Assembly (NCBI GenBank): GCA_022393335.1
Contig: JAJEKB010020521.1
Span: 193,800 to 257,799, forward strand
Length of the DNA: 64,000 nucleotides
Source of the DNA: Macrotrachela quadricornifera
Lineage: Eukaryota > Rotifera > Eurotatoria > Philodinida > Philodinidae
Reading direction: 5' to 3'
Under the pieces are notes generated by a model. The model was not told the DNA's origin. It did no database searches and saw nothing but the letters and a program-made list of their open reading frames with translations. This document shows positions 26,001 to 38,414 of this stretch, piece after piece (the stretch's first letter is position 1; the number at the start of each line of letters is the position of its first letter). The position numbers and the translations under genes are program-made.

Positions 26001-26266
26001 ACTTGAAACATAATTTGCATAATTATAATTTGATGTTGTTTCATTAAAAACAATTTTTTTTTTAAATTTTGCACAAAAAGAAATTAAAACATTAGCTGCT
26101 AATTTTTGTCCAGTAAAAAGATCATGAACGAGTTCATACATTAATCCATATCGTTCATTAGTTCTAAATTAATATTTAGAAATTACTTTCCTTTATTTAA
26201 TAAATTAGTTTTTCCTCACTCAATTTCATCATAATCTGATGAATTACTTGTTGTTTGATCTGTCAT
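23062..26266 (-). CDS. ADAD-like dsRNA-binding protein with degenerate adenosine deaminase domain
   Basis: About a dozen exons on the minus strand encode an N-terminal dsRNA-binding-type segment ([20 protein letters not shown] near residues 70-95), a second possible one ([19 protein letters not shown]), then an ADAR-type deaminase domain. The domain is recognised by [27 protein letters not shown], and the C-terminal SYSWSA and ASTGRP. Active ADARs have HAE as the proton-shuttle motif and a PCG zinc site. Here these read [10 protein letters not shown] and APNGDAKEF, so the Glu and one zinc Cys are lost, while the His and the Cys of MSCSD remain. This resembles vertebrate ADAD1 and ADAD2, germline RNA-binding proteins without deaminase activity. 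I expect RNA binding without editing. The start at 26266 gives MTDQTT. CHAF1A begins divergently 235 bp away. Confidence 0.85.
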
Positions 26267-26501
26267 ATTTATTGAAAATTATTTTTTTTTCTTTTTTTAT
26301 TTGATTGATTTAATCTGAACTATATTTGGTAAAAATTTTTAACCAATCATTTAATTAAAAAAACAATGAGCGACATCAATATAAGGGAAAATATTAAATT
26401 CTTTGTTTTTTTCAAACAACCATTCGAATTCAATGATAGATATTTTAATATTTCTTTGTTTTAAATAGAAAACACATTCAATAGTTATTATATTCGTTAA
26501 G
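26267..26501. promoter_or_regulatory. Compact divergent intergenic region (ADAD-like / CHAF1A)
   Basis: Only 235 bp separate the start codons of two divergently oriented genes, so both promoters must lie here or within 5' introns. No TATA or other core element stands out in the AT-rich background. Confidence 0.4.
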
Positions 26502-29500
26502 ATGGATCCAGATAATAATATGAATATGAGTTCATCTTCAGAAGAATGTGTAGTTTTACAATCTGAAACTTCTGTAACAGAAGCAGAAACTCCTGAACGA
26601 TCAACGTCAAAAGTAAAATTACCAAAAATTGAATCAGTAAGTATGATATTAATAAATATTCTATTTTAAAATGTATGTTTAGGCTCAACGAAAATCAGAA
26701 CGAGAAGCAAAAAAAGCAGAAGAAGAAGCGATTAAAGCAGAAAAGAAACGTCTTAAAGAAGAATGTAAGTTTGAATATAATTATGTATGAAAAAAAAAAA
26801 ACGTGAATATTTATTTTTATTTTTTTAGTAAAAGCAAAAAAAGCGGAAGAAATTCAATTAGAAAAAGCACGAAAAGCAGAAGAATTTCAGTTAGAAAAAG
26901 CTCGTAAAGCTGAAGAAAAAGCTCGAAAAGCAGAAGAACTTCAATTAGAAAAAGCTCGTAAAGCTGAAGAATTACAATTAGAAAAAGCCCGTAGAGCTGA
27001 GGAAAAAGCTCGAAAAGATGCAGAATATGCGTAAGAATTGAATTGCATATTATTTTTTTACAAATGTTTTCTTCTCTTATCCTTTTTCAGAAATAAAAGA
27101 GCTGAACAAATAAAAATAAAAGAACAAAAACAGGCAGCAGCACAAAAACAAGAAATGCTGAATAAACAAATGGCTAATATTATGGATAAATTTTTTAAAC
27201 CTGTTGAAAAATCTTCGCAAGTAAGAATTTATATAAAACTATTTCTAATCATAAAGGTGTCCATCGGATACGTTTTGGCATCCTATCATTCACTATAAGC
27301 TCCGCAGAACGAAAAGAATAATTTAATGCTTATATCTCCCTCCCCCGGCTTCCTAAAGCTAAAATCAGAAAGCGTCTTGGATTTCCGAAAAAGTACGCTG
27401 GGGTGCGGAGGGGGGGTGTTTATTTAAACTAGGATGTCAAGTTTTTTGTTGATATATTATTTAATATACGAAATTTTGTTGTTCTCTATATGTAATCTAT
27501 TCGATGTGTACGATGAAATGACGACGGCAGTAGAAATACGTGAAGAAAACGAAACAGAACCGTCATATCATCAAGAGAAGAGAATGAGAAAATATCGAGA
27601 TATAGATCAGCAGATGGTGATAGTGTCACTTATTTGAACAAATATATGATTTATTTCTTAGTATATCCTTTATAATAAAATTCTTTATTTAATGATCTAG
27701 AAAGATGGACAAATTTCAACAACAACAAATAATAATATCAATCAACGATGTACAGATGTTTTTGATCAATTAGTTTCTAAACAAGTTTGGTTTTATTTAT
27801 TTTATTTTATTTTATATTATATTAATTCAATAGGATATTAATTTTGTATCAGATATAATTGAAAATATCAGATCTATGAAAAGAATCAATATAGAAATCA
27901 ATTTACATCCACGTTTGAACAGGTTTAGATTTTTTTTTTGTATTATTATTCTTTTACAAAATTTAGTTTCTATTTTATTTAGTGATTCAAATAGTAATCA
28001 TTTAACAGGAATAACAACTACAAATAATCCCTATGTAATCAAAACTCGATATATACATTTTCCAGAAAAATATTTTAATCGTCCACCTTATTATGGAACA
28101 TTTAAAAAAGCTTTAAGTATTCATATTAATCCATTACAACCAGATGGATCAATCGATAATGTATATAGTTTTTAAAATTTTTTTCTCTTTAATATATTAG
28201 ATTAATTTTATTTTTAATAGATTGATTATACAATTGATTCAGAAGGTGAATGGGAAGAGCCATGTAGAGATGGTGAAGAACTTCGTTCAGATGCTGATGA
28301 TTTAAGTGATTCAGAAACTGTGGATAGTGAAAGTGATACTGATTCATTTATTGTACCGCATGGACATTTATCAGATGATGAATTAAATGAAGATGAACAG
28401 CAACAAGTAAAAGAAGAAAAAAAAAGAAATTTTTATTTTTTATTATTTTTATTAAGTCTACATCGACAAAACAAGCTCGTGAAGCAGCTAAATCTCATGT
28501 ATGGGATAAAAAAGTAGCACGTTTAAATCAACAAAGAGAATTAAAACCTATATTTGGTTGTATTTATGATCCAATATTAGATGAAAAAACTAAATTTGAA
28601 TTAACAAATTATCTTCATCAATTTCAAGTAAATTTTAATTAACAAAATAAAATTTCATATTTATTTTTCTTTTTAAATTAAATTTAGAAAATTTTTGTAC
28701 CAAAAGAAATATATCAACCTATAGAACAAGATGAGAAAGAACAAGAAATTAATGATGAAACAATTCCTAAAGAAGAAAAAACAAAAAGAGTATCAAAGAA
28801 AAAATCATTAATTAACAAAAAAGGTTAAGTTAATTTAATATTCTATATAGTTGAAATACGAAACTCATCTTTTTTTAATATTTCAAATGGAAATTACAGC
28901 ATTATGCTTGAAAATACAGTTATAAGCAATAGAACAGTTTGGATACTTTTCTCGTTAGTAGAATTTTTGTATATATAAATTAGCAACAACAAATCGATGA
29001 AATCTGCCATATTCTCTATTACTCACATTATCGAGTATAAAGAAATATGAATTAATTTAATGTTTTAGTTAAGATTTCTCTTTCGTAGTCGAACTTTTTT
29101 TAGCAAGCAGCGCATGATATTCTTGAGTTTCTTGACCCTAAATGTCAGAACATTGTAGAAAGGTATTATCTATACTCAAGTTTTATGATGATGAACAATA
29201 TTTTTAACATTTTTTCACATCAATAATATTCTCATCGTTTAGTACAATTAAAACATTACATGATCTTCTGTATCAATGAGACATAGCAATTGCAGAAAGT
29301 TTTTTTTAAAATTCTTTTGTCAGATATTATGAAATCTGATATTAAGTATATATTTGAATTATATTTAACGAGTTTTATTATATTAGGTTTGACGACTACT
29401 ACTGATCAACAACAGCAAGTGACAATTAACTCATCAGCTACAACACCAACAGCAAAACGCACGGGTTCAGTATCGATTATATGTGAAGGTGCATCACCAT

Positions 29501-29798
29501 CAAAACGTCGTAAAATGAATTCAAATGAAAATTGTTCGATGATTGATGATTCAGATGTTATTATGAGTAAATCAAATCTTATCTTCTTATTCAAATAAAT
29601 CATTTTTTTTCTTTCTTTCTTCCTGTAGCTGATGTTGAAGGAATAAATACAAGTAAAACAAATATATTAGAAGATGCAAGTAATGTTTCAGATATAAAAT
29701 CTTCTCCACTGACAATTATTTCAAATGATGATGTTAAACTTGATAATACACCAATATGTACACTTCTTATACCAAAACGAAAACAACCACCTGTATAA
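26502..29798 (+). CDS. CHAF1A: Chromatin assembly factor 1 subunit A (CAF-1 p150)
   Basis: The protein begins MDPDNNMNMSSSSEE and soon enters a long charged KER coiled coil (repeats like LEKARKAEELQLEKARK, 26690-27210), the DNA-binding ruler of CAF-1. After a roughly 480 bp intron come the CHAF1A core signatures: a PPYYGTFKK segment (28083-28109) and the acidic box YTIDSEGEWEEPCRDGEE with following DSESD runs, which bind H3-H4. The next exon, VWDKKVARL and then FGCIYDPI, continues towards a winged-helix region. The C-terminal exons from 29388 are Ser/Thr-rich and weakly conserved, ending KRKQPPV. CAF-1 deposits H3-H4 behind the replication fork, recruited by PCNA. Exons after 28830 follow a roughly 560 bp intron and their linkage is less certain. 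The intron at 27220-27700 has an odd GC-rich patch. Confidence 0.88.
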
Positions 29799-30473
29799 TC
29801 TAATTAAAAATATCATGTCGATGTTAGTCTTCATCTGTATTTGTAAATACGCTTTATTGTAAAACATGAATCTCGATATTATTATTATTTTTTTTTCATA
29901 TTTGATTAAAAAAAAACAAAACATACATATAACTGATTTGTTTCTTGTGGTTATATATTAGTTGATCTACCTTATTTTTTTTTTGTCTTGTTCTTATAAA
30001 CAGTTTTTTATATTTCTCTTTTGATATAAAAGAAAGAGAAAGAAATTTGAACAAGGATCTATGTGAAATTTATTGTTGAGAATAAAACAAAAAAGGAAAA
30101 AAGAATTATATTCAAATATTATCATTTATTAAGCAAAAAAAGTAACTCTTTTTTTTTTGTCATCTTATGTTTTGTCAAGTGGATTAAGGACGATGAAAAT
30201 GAAGAAGAAAAAAAAAGAGAGAAAAAAAAACGCGACACGTCGTCTGTCTTCTTCCTCCTTGTGGAAAATAATACTCATTGATATAACTTGCAATTTTTAT
30301 TTCACATTTTTTATTCTTGTCTACTCTTTGATATAATATTTACCTTCTGTGTCAATGATAATAAGGCAATCAATTTAAATGAATGTAACGGTTGACTAGT
30401 TCGTCCTATATTTTCATTTTTCTTTCATCTTATCATTTATGTTCACAACAGACAATTATATAGAACATTCAAT
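29799..30473. other. Intergenic stretch
   Basis: A-rich and T-rich runs, no recognisable gene. An acceptor-like TTCACAACAG lies about 25 bp before the following start codon. Confidence 0.5.
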
Positions 30474-30947
30474 ATGACAAAAACGACTACTATTTCTACT
30501 AATAATCTTGAAGATAATAATGAAGATCTTATTCATACAAAAACTATTTTTCGACGTCATTCAAAAGGACCTGTTATGTTTAATGGATGTTCACCATCAG
30601 GTGATGTTATTATTATTGATAATATTAGTACAAGAAAACGATATGATTTAACTGGCTGGTATATTGAAAGACAAACAGATACTGAACCAATACTTCGTTA
30701 TAAATTTACGGATCATTTTATTATTCCACCATTAACCACATTAGAATTATGGTCAAATACAGCGACACCAATGCCTCTATCACCTGAAACTCAAGAACAA
30801 CAGCAACAAGCATTTGTTAGTATTCAAACGAAAATGTTAACATGGAATAGTGCTAGACAATGGAGTATTACTCGACTTTTTGATCAAACAGGACGAGAAA
30901 AAGCTATTTTTTCACATCGAACATTAACACCAACAGATAAAGAATAA
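30474..30947 (+). CDS. Lamin-tail-domain protein without a rod
   Basis: A single-exon frame of 157 residues. From about residue 30 to the end it matches the immunoglobulin-like lamin tail domain: GPVMFNGCSPSGDVIIIDN, then LTGWYIERQTD, ILRYKFTDHFIIPP, LELWSN and W-rich MLTWNSARQW, with FDQTGREKAIF near the end. In lamins this domain follows a coiled-coil rod and is followed by a CaaX box. Here the rod is absent: the 675 bp upstream cannot encode one, and the C-terminus TPTDKE has no CaaX. Isolated lamin tail domains also occur in bacterial and secreted proteins, but this copy is most like the nuclear lamin form. It might bind DNA or chromatin; its role is unknown. Acceptor-like sequence upstream suggests a 5' splice event. 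Confidence 0.75.
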   Translation: MTKTTTISTNNLEDNNEDLIHTKTIFRRHSKGPVMFNGCSPSGDVIIIDNISTRKRYDLTGWYIERQTDTEPILRYKFTDHFIIPPLTTLELWSNTATPMPLSPETQEQQQQAFVSIQTKMLTWNSARQWSITRLFDQTGREKAIFSHRTLTPTDKE

Positions 30948-32217
30948 TAAAATGAAAAAAAACACAAATATTTACTCAGATAATATTAAAACAATGTTAA
31001 AATAACAAAGACTATTTATCGATTTTTTTTTAATCCTTGTTTTAATAAAAAAAAAAATGTTATTTAAAAGATAAGATTCAATATTCATTTAGTTAAAAAT
31101 ATTTGTCTAATAGTACAAGATAGTTATTAAGAACAGAAAATGTGTTGATATTAACAGATGATAATTTTCTCAGAGATATTTTATGTGTTAAATGATATAC
31201 AATATATTATCGACATTGTCTTATATAACTATTAATAAATCATCTAATCTATTTTTTTCTTTAATAAACTCTACTCAGGATTGACATATGTGCCAAAGAT
31301 TTATTTTATTCAATTTGTTTTACTATTAAAACTAAATGAGTCTATAAAGAAATTATTTTGAATAAATATATTTCAACATATATTTTCTTAATTTATTGAT
31401 AGAATTATCTTAGAAATGAATATCACAAAATCTACTGATTGAAATATAAGTTTTGTGGTTGAAGTGAACTTCACTATATTGTAAATATGCTTAAGAATAA
31501 CATGTGTAATAATCAATTGTAGAAATGATTATCAGAGTTGCCAGATTTTTTAAAAAGGTGGAAAACTTTTTGAAATTTAAACCTTTTTTTGATTTTAATG
31601 CCTTTTCTTGATCTTTCCAAATTTTCAATTTTTTTATATCATAACTTTGTTAATGAAATAAAATATGGTTTCACTCCAGTGAAAGAATTCAATCCTAAAT
31701 ATCTTTTATTGATTCTTGTTGAATTAGCTAAAGAATATTTTCGTTATTTGATCGTCCTTCATCATGAAATATCTTTGAAAATAAAGTATCAGTTAATGAA
31801 CATAAATTCAGTGACGTATATTACCATGTCGATATCTTCTATCAAGAGAATTATCGGATCGAAAAAATTTCGTGAAGAATCTGATGAAATTCATCGCTTT
31901 TTCCGATAAAAACCGATGGTACCCGACACCTAATTCTAACGGATTAAGTGAGCATATGAAAACAATAGCCACTAGTTTGCAAAAAGAGTTCTTTCTGATT
32001 TTCAAGCTTTTAATCTGATAACACTGATCATCACTCATCTTTTATCAATTATTTTAATAGGATTGCAAAGTAATTCGCGTAGTCTATAAAGAATTAAAAT
32101 GTGATAAAGCTACGCACATTGTAAACCAATAATCATAAAACATATGTTACTCAACTTACTATCAATCTTAAAACGTTACATTAGGCCTGAAAATAAAGCC
32201 TAAAACATCCATCTTAA
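30948..32217. other. Intergenic stretch between the lamin-tail gene and the piggyBac copy
   Basis: No supported gene. A 106-codon frame at 31589-31909 lacks recognisable motifs or splice context. The last four bases (32214-32217) are TTAA, the target site used by piggyBac elements. Confidence 0.5.
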
Positions 32218-34353
32218 CCCTGTCGAGTCGATGAGTCCCACCGGTGGGACCCGCCATATTTTGACAAAAACTGAATAGAAAAACACTTTCTTTTTCCTTT
32301 TTTCGGGCAGGAGTTTAGATGTAATATCTCATCCGCCCTGCCTCGCTATTATTTGAATTATTTATTGCATAGCGTCATGTTTCTCGTTGAAACAACTAAG
32401 ACAATAAAATTTGTCACAATTCAAATCGAATGTTTTTACTTTTTTCGCTGTCGCATTACTTGCTTCTCTTGACTGCTGCTGTCTGATTTTCTCGTAATAG
32501 CCAGCACAACGTTTTCGGACATCGCAATCGGAGTCTTCTATTTCTTCGAGCTTGTAGTCGGTGAGTTTTCACTTGATTTGACTTGTTGAATGCTGTCTCG
32601 GGCCGGGTTTCAGATTCTCGTATGGAGCACCAAGGAGTAAAAAGCGTATGAGACTTTCACGAAATTGTAGCGTGATCATGTAGCTTCCGTCATAGTTTTC
32701 CTTGTAAATCAAATAGGCATTAACCACTGCCGTTCCAAATATCAATTCAAGTGCTACCTTTTGATACCATTTTAGAGATCGTCTGAGGCATGTATAGTAT
32801 GTTGATAGCTGATCGGATAAATCTATACCTTGTTTTCCTTCATTATAATCGAGGATAACTTGTGGCTTCATGATGCACTCATTTAATCTATTGGTTTTCC
32901 TGGTATCTACCACAGTTGTTGAATGGGACGGCTTTGTGGACACCATCAAAACGTCTCTTTTATCTTTTCATTTGATCAGTTTTATGCCATTTTTGTTCTG
33001 GATCTCATAAACTTTACCACGCCTGAGCTGTTTCTGCACAACTTCATATCCTGATCCGGCACGATTACTTCTTAGTGTTCCAATAAGATACATATCATTT
33101 TGTAATAGACGTTTTGCAAGAAAAATACCTGTAAAGTAGTTGTCAGTTACTACAGTTCGATAACACCCCAAAAGATTGTCTATCAAATCCATTACGACTG
33201 TCTGAGCGTATCCAAGACCAGCCATCGGATCCTCTTTACCAGTGTAAACCATAAAATTTCAAGTGTATCCGTTCATACTCGCGACCTTGTATATCTTAAC
33301 ACCATATTTGTGCGATTTGCCCGGAATATATTGCTTGAAATGAAGTCTGCCCTTTCATGATACTATTGATTCGTCGATAATAATAATTGAGCCAGAAATG
33401 TAAATAGACTTAAATCTGGCTTGCAGCAAATCCAAAAGTTATTTCAACTTGAACAATCTGTCTTGGTCTGCATGCTTCTTTTCGTTGTTCGAAAAATGAT
33501 AAAATTTGAGAAGTAATTCAAATTTATCTCTTGACATTGTATTTTGAATGACTTCGGATCCGTACAACCTGCTTTTGGCATTTGTACCAACCTCATCTGA
33601 AGAACACCTCTCAAAAATTTAAGTATTTCTTCATTACTAGTTGATTTCCATTGAAGAATTTGTGAACATTTACTAAGCTCCTGGGGTTGTAAGTGTTGTT
33701 CTGCATATCGATTAGCTTCACGAACCATGAGACTAATAATTTCGTCAGTAATAACATGTCGATAGCAATCGATAGGATTGATTGTAACATTTTCCACAGA
33801 TGGCGCGACTTCTTCGACGATCCCATAATCCTCTTGGAATTCTGCATCCGACTCTGATTCTATTTTATTCCAAACCTGTAAATCCCGGTCATCATCAGTA
33901 ACTTCTTCCTCGGAGCTTGATGATTCAAATTGCATTCTAACGAAATCATCATTCAAAGAACTGACGTCACTCAGTGAGTCCTTGCTGTCTTCTGTATCGG
34001 TTTCTTCAGACGACATATAAGTCAGATCAAAATTTCAGTTGTTTTAATACAAATGAGAGAGAGGAATCAAAGATAATGCTTTGAAAAGATTGCAAATGTA
34101 AGAGAATCGAAATTTCGTTTCGTTATCTCGTTCTTACTGCGTAATATATGTAAGAAAGAGAAAAACAAATATGAATAATTATTTGGTCCCAAGTGAAAAA
34201 GGACTGTCTGTATAACAATATAGATAAGAACAAAAAAAACGGATGGTTGCTCACACTAAAAAGATCAACGAGTGTATTTATTGAAAGATGAATGTACATA
34301 AAAATCAATCTGTTAAAACAATTTTCTAGGAAAATCGAATCGACTCGAAAGGG
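32218..34353 (-). mobile_element. piggyBac-family DNA transposon, decayed
   Basis: The element is 2136 bp long. The left end starts CCCTGTCGAGTCGAT directly after TTAA (32214-32217). The right end, read inward from 34353, starts CCCTTTCGAGTCGATT and is flanked by TTCA, one change from TTAA. TTAA targets and CCC-starting inverted ends are the family hallmark. A 16 bp perfect palindrome GTCCCACCGGTGGGAC (32235-32250) lies just inside the left end. The interior holds a broken transposase on the minus strand. With mutated target site and broken frame, this copy is not expected to move by itself. Confidence 0.9.
32569..34016 (-). pseudogene. piggyBac transposase, interrupted by stops and frameshifts
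   Basis: Three minus-strand open segments, 34016-33444, 33252-32968 and 32949-32569, together follow the layout of a PGBD-type DDE transposase. The first has the acidic Ser-rich N-terminus and start of the DDE_Tnp_1_7 domain (MRLVQMPKAGCTDP). The second has TVVTDNYFTG, which carries one of the catalytic Asp residues. The third has DYNEGKQGIDLSDQLSTYY and WYQKVALELI. A further catalytic-type motif, IIIDESIVS, is readable between the first two segments, where stops interrupt the frame. A stop falls after the NGYT segment near 33260, and another break lies near 32960. The usual Cys-rich C-terminal finger is not visible. The gene is therefore a pseudogene. Confidence 0.88.
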
Positions 34354-36525
34354 TTCAATAGTATCGTTTGATCATCCTTGATTTCAAAGATACAAACACT
34401 GTACTTATTTGATTTTTTATAACACTGTAACATTTTCATTGGCATTGTCTAATATATTCGAAATCTTTAGCGTATTAGTTAAAATACGAGATAACTCATG
34501 AATGTCTGTATGGGAAATATAAATGTAATATATGATAATTATATCAACACAAAGCTTGTTGAATTCTGTTCACAGACATTCATTCAGAATTACTTACAAC
34601 TAAATCAATATCAATAATAATATACTAACTTAGTTAGTTACACCAGTGCTAATATATTAGACAAGCTATTTAATTGTTGAAGGGCATGGTTATGAAAATC
34701 AAAGATTTTTTTAGGTATTAACGTGTGAAAGCAACTTTTTTATGTGCAGCACTAGAAAAAGCAATTTTTCTTTAAGTTATCTTTTTCTATATTATATAGC
34801 TATCGTCAATATTTTAATAAAAAAATAGTTGTATTAAACATGAGTTCGTACACGTTCTCATGTTTTACTCACGTCAAATTATTTACTAGTAGTTTATTAT
34901 AGACTAGATTCCTATGAAATATAAAGATCAATATTGTTTCTGTTACTGATACAAAAGCTAACTTATAAAAATTCATTCAATTTAAAGTATCATCCGTTAG
35001 CGAACTCTTCAGTTCTAGTTTTTCAAAGTACAATATTAATCAACTATAATATTACACAATTGTTTTACTTAGAATGTGTGCCTCTTTCAAATGCTAACGA
35101 TTCCTATTTTTGTTTTTATTTGCGCTGTAAGTATTACTAGTTTATAATTGACTATAGAAGAACAGAAGGTTTTCAAGTATCAGTCACCCTTTTTTAATAT
35201 CTCAAACTCTAATTGTTGAAGATTTAAGCTGATATAAACGTCGACAAACTTTGGTATTTATCCTAATTGTATTTTTGTAATCGGTATTCTAGTAAACTGT
35301 ACACCTTACTTATGTAACATATAGTCACATATAGCATTCAATTGCAAGTATCAAGTATGTTAAAATCACATTTTTTTAAAAGACTTATGAAAAATTTTAG
35401 TATGCTGTTGAGTTTCATTTGTTAACATAAAATATGTCATGTATAGTTTGAATAGAATATGAGACTTTGTGAACTTCAAAATGTAGTTTTTGAGCAAAAC
35501 ATTTTGATTCTTTATACTTACGGTAATAGTAGTATGAAATTATAAAGTTTAGAAATGTTTAATATGGTTCGCTGAATCAATAGGTAGCTATGTATGGCTA
35601 CCTGAATATAGTGTATTCTTTATTCAAATACTAACAATTCGAATAAAAATAACATAGAAATCAAAAATTCTTAACTAATGCCGGTGGGTGTAGGTGATAT
35701 AATAAACGTAGATTTGAGTGCAGATGTCGCTGCGGGTGAAGCCAGAGATGGAGATTTAGGTGTTTGTAAGGTTCTATTGCCGATCTTGATATGAATCTAG
35801 GTGTGGGTATGGCGCAAAATGAGCTAGAAATATACTTCATGTACCTGTGCATAGAGAAAGATGTCCAGTAAGTATCAGGCCCACGTCCATTGAGCACCTA
35901 CAGCCATTGTGTTACCCACACGCAGAGCTTCACGATGTGTTTTCCATGATAACTTTCGCGTGGCGAAAATTCAGCATGCTAATTTTTGCTAATGCTGAAC
36001 GTTATTGCGTTGCGAATTCGCCAATCCAATATATTATTATCATTTTGATCTGATAAATAGATACCAATGGTTATCTTAAACCAACAACTTATTTATGTAC
36101 ATTTGATATTACAGATTTCTGAAAAAATTACAAATGAATGCAAATTGTTTAATTAAAGAACACGAATTGCAGGCTCTTACACAAACAGCTTATCGTGGAA
36201 TTTTGATGTGAATAACGCAACATGAATAAGAAATGAAACATTGCTTGAAAAACCACCAAGAGAATTACATCGACGAAGGAACGCCACAAGATTTCGAGTC
36301 ATTGGTATTAAATTCGACTCGATCTGGTATCAATTAGCTCCAGCAAATATAGTTCATTATATGTGAATTTATTTGAATTGTAAAGTTGCACTAAGGCTAA
36401 TCAAATATTTGAACAACTGTTGAAACTTTTAAGTAACAGGCAAGTTAGACGAAACATAAAGCATCAGAGAAAATTATCTTCTTCGAATTAGTTTTGAGAA
36501 AAATTTTATGAAACAAAAAGTACAC
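34354..36525. other. Gene-poor intergenic stretch
   Basis: No supported gene. Short overlapping frames on both strands at 35661-36053 have a more mixed composition than the surroundings and may be remains of transposon or satellite DNA. A disrupted coding-like segment at about 36117-36360 has several stops and no family that I recognise. Confidence 0.5.
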
Positions 36526-36699
36526 TGCTTCCATGGGATGGTAAATTCCAATTCCCTGGAAACTCGGATAAAATAATAGTAAAATAAATTTCCTGGAAAT
36601 TTATTTCGCTCTGTATTAATAATAAATATCGTCTATCACTAATATTTGTTATATATATTAATATATATATCGTAACAAAGTACAGTTTTATGATGTGGA

Positions 36700-36980
36700 T
36701 TGGGTTGGGTTGGGTGAAGACATTGGAAATTCATTTTAATATAGAAATGATGCTATAGTTGTACTATAAAATTCACTCATGGGTTGGGTTGGGTTGGGTT
36801 GGGCTGGGTGAAGACATTTGGAAATTCATTTTAATATAGAAATTATGCTATAGTTGTACTGTAAAATTCAATCATGGGTTGGGTTGGGTTGGGTGAAGAC
36901 ATTGGAAATTCATTTCAATATGGAAATGATGCTATAGTTGTATTATAAGATTCACCAATGGATTGGGTTGGGTTAGGTTA
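36700..36980. repeat. Tandem array, roughly 90 bp unit headed by GGGTT repeats (left arm)
   Basis: About four units start with two to five copies of GGGTT, followed by GTGAAGACATT, GGAAATTCATTTTAATAT and ATGCTATAGTTGTACTATAA. The number of GGGTT copies differs between units. The last unit is truncated into GGGTTAGGTTAAAGG. Confidence 0.9.
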
Positions 36981-38414
36981 AAGGCTAATCTATAAGTCTT
37001 CGATCCTCTCAGAAAAATTGATCGTTCTCCTTATAGTAAACTCAAAATTGTTCAAACGTTAGTATCTTATCCCTTGTTAGTAACATAATATTACTCCAAA
37101 GTTTCATATGTCTATCTCTTATTATAGGAAGGTATATAAATTAATACTTTATGAAGCTTATTTTATCCAATACCAAAAACAGATAGGTGCGAGTGATTCA
37201 AAAATCAATCAAGTTTTTTTGCGGTTTTTTAGCATGGTTGGATAGAACTCGGTGATTTCCCTATAAAAAGAAATTTAAAATAATTTCAGGCCGGTTTTCC
37301 AGTGAAAAAAATTTGGAAAACTCTTATTGGTAAAATAGTGCCAAAGTGATATACCAAATGATGAATACACTGGATTTTTTAAAATTTATCTTGAACCTAA
37401 GCTTTCTAAATATTTTAACCGATATTTACGATATGGGTACACATAAAAAGCAAGCTTTCAACAAATGTGAAAGATAACATAATTAAATAAAAGGTGTATC
37501 AGGAGCAGGCGCATATATGCATGTAATAGCCATCAAAGGGATTCTTTCAGAGACATCAACTCACGATAGACATGTTTTATCCGTTCCTCTTTCATAACTA
37601 TGATCGACGTACATGTGGCAAAAAAGTATATATAGGCTTTAATTACCTCCTTCTATTGTCCAGAAACTTGAAATATATATAAAACTAGTGCTGGAACCAT
37701 AATAGATGATTAAAATTATGGTTGTATTTAGCGATTTTCATGATTTTAACCCGTACTGAGGGTAAAGTAAATATCATATTTGCAATCAGCATATAAAGTT
37801 ACACTAGATCAGACACATTATGCTAAAAATAAAAGTTTTTCAAAGAATCATCGGTACTCCTCAGCATATTTCCCTATCAAATTTTTGCTAGGATTCCCTA
37901 CAGGTCATTTTTTGAAAAATTTTTATTTTCAGAAAAATATGTCTGATCTAGTGTAGTTTTTTACGCTGATTGCAAATATAATATTTACTTTGCTCCCAGA
38001 TAAATTAAAACAACCCAGTGTATTCGTCGTTTCGTATACCACTTTAGCACTATTTTACCAATAATAGTACTTCCGAATTTTTATACAGAAAAACTGGTCT
38101 CAAAAGTTTTTTAAACACATTCCCATTGGCAACTCAACGAGCTCTATCCAACCATGCTAAAAAACCGCAAAAAAACTTGATTGATTTTTGAATCACTCGC
38201 GCCTATCTATTTTTAGTATTGGATAAAATAAGCTTCATAAAGTATTAATTTATATACCTTCCTATAATAAGAGATAGACATATGAAACTTTGGAGTAATA
38301 TTATTTTACTAACAAGGGATAAGATACTAACGTTTGAACAATTTTGAGTTTACTATAAGGAGAACGATCAATTTTTCTGAGAGGATCGAAGACTTATAGA
38401 TTAGCCTTTAACCT

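Noticed and set aside
31589..31909. 106-codon plus-strand frame
   Set aside because: No recognisable motif, no splice context and AT-driven composition; also overlapped by a minus-strand frame.
35661..36053. Overlapping frames on both strands with His/Pro-rich translation
   Set aside because: No family resemblance and no splice structure; probably old repeat sequence.
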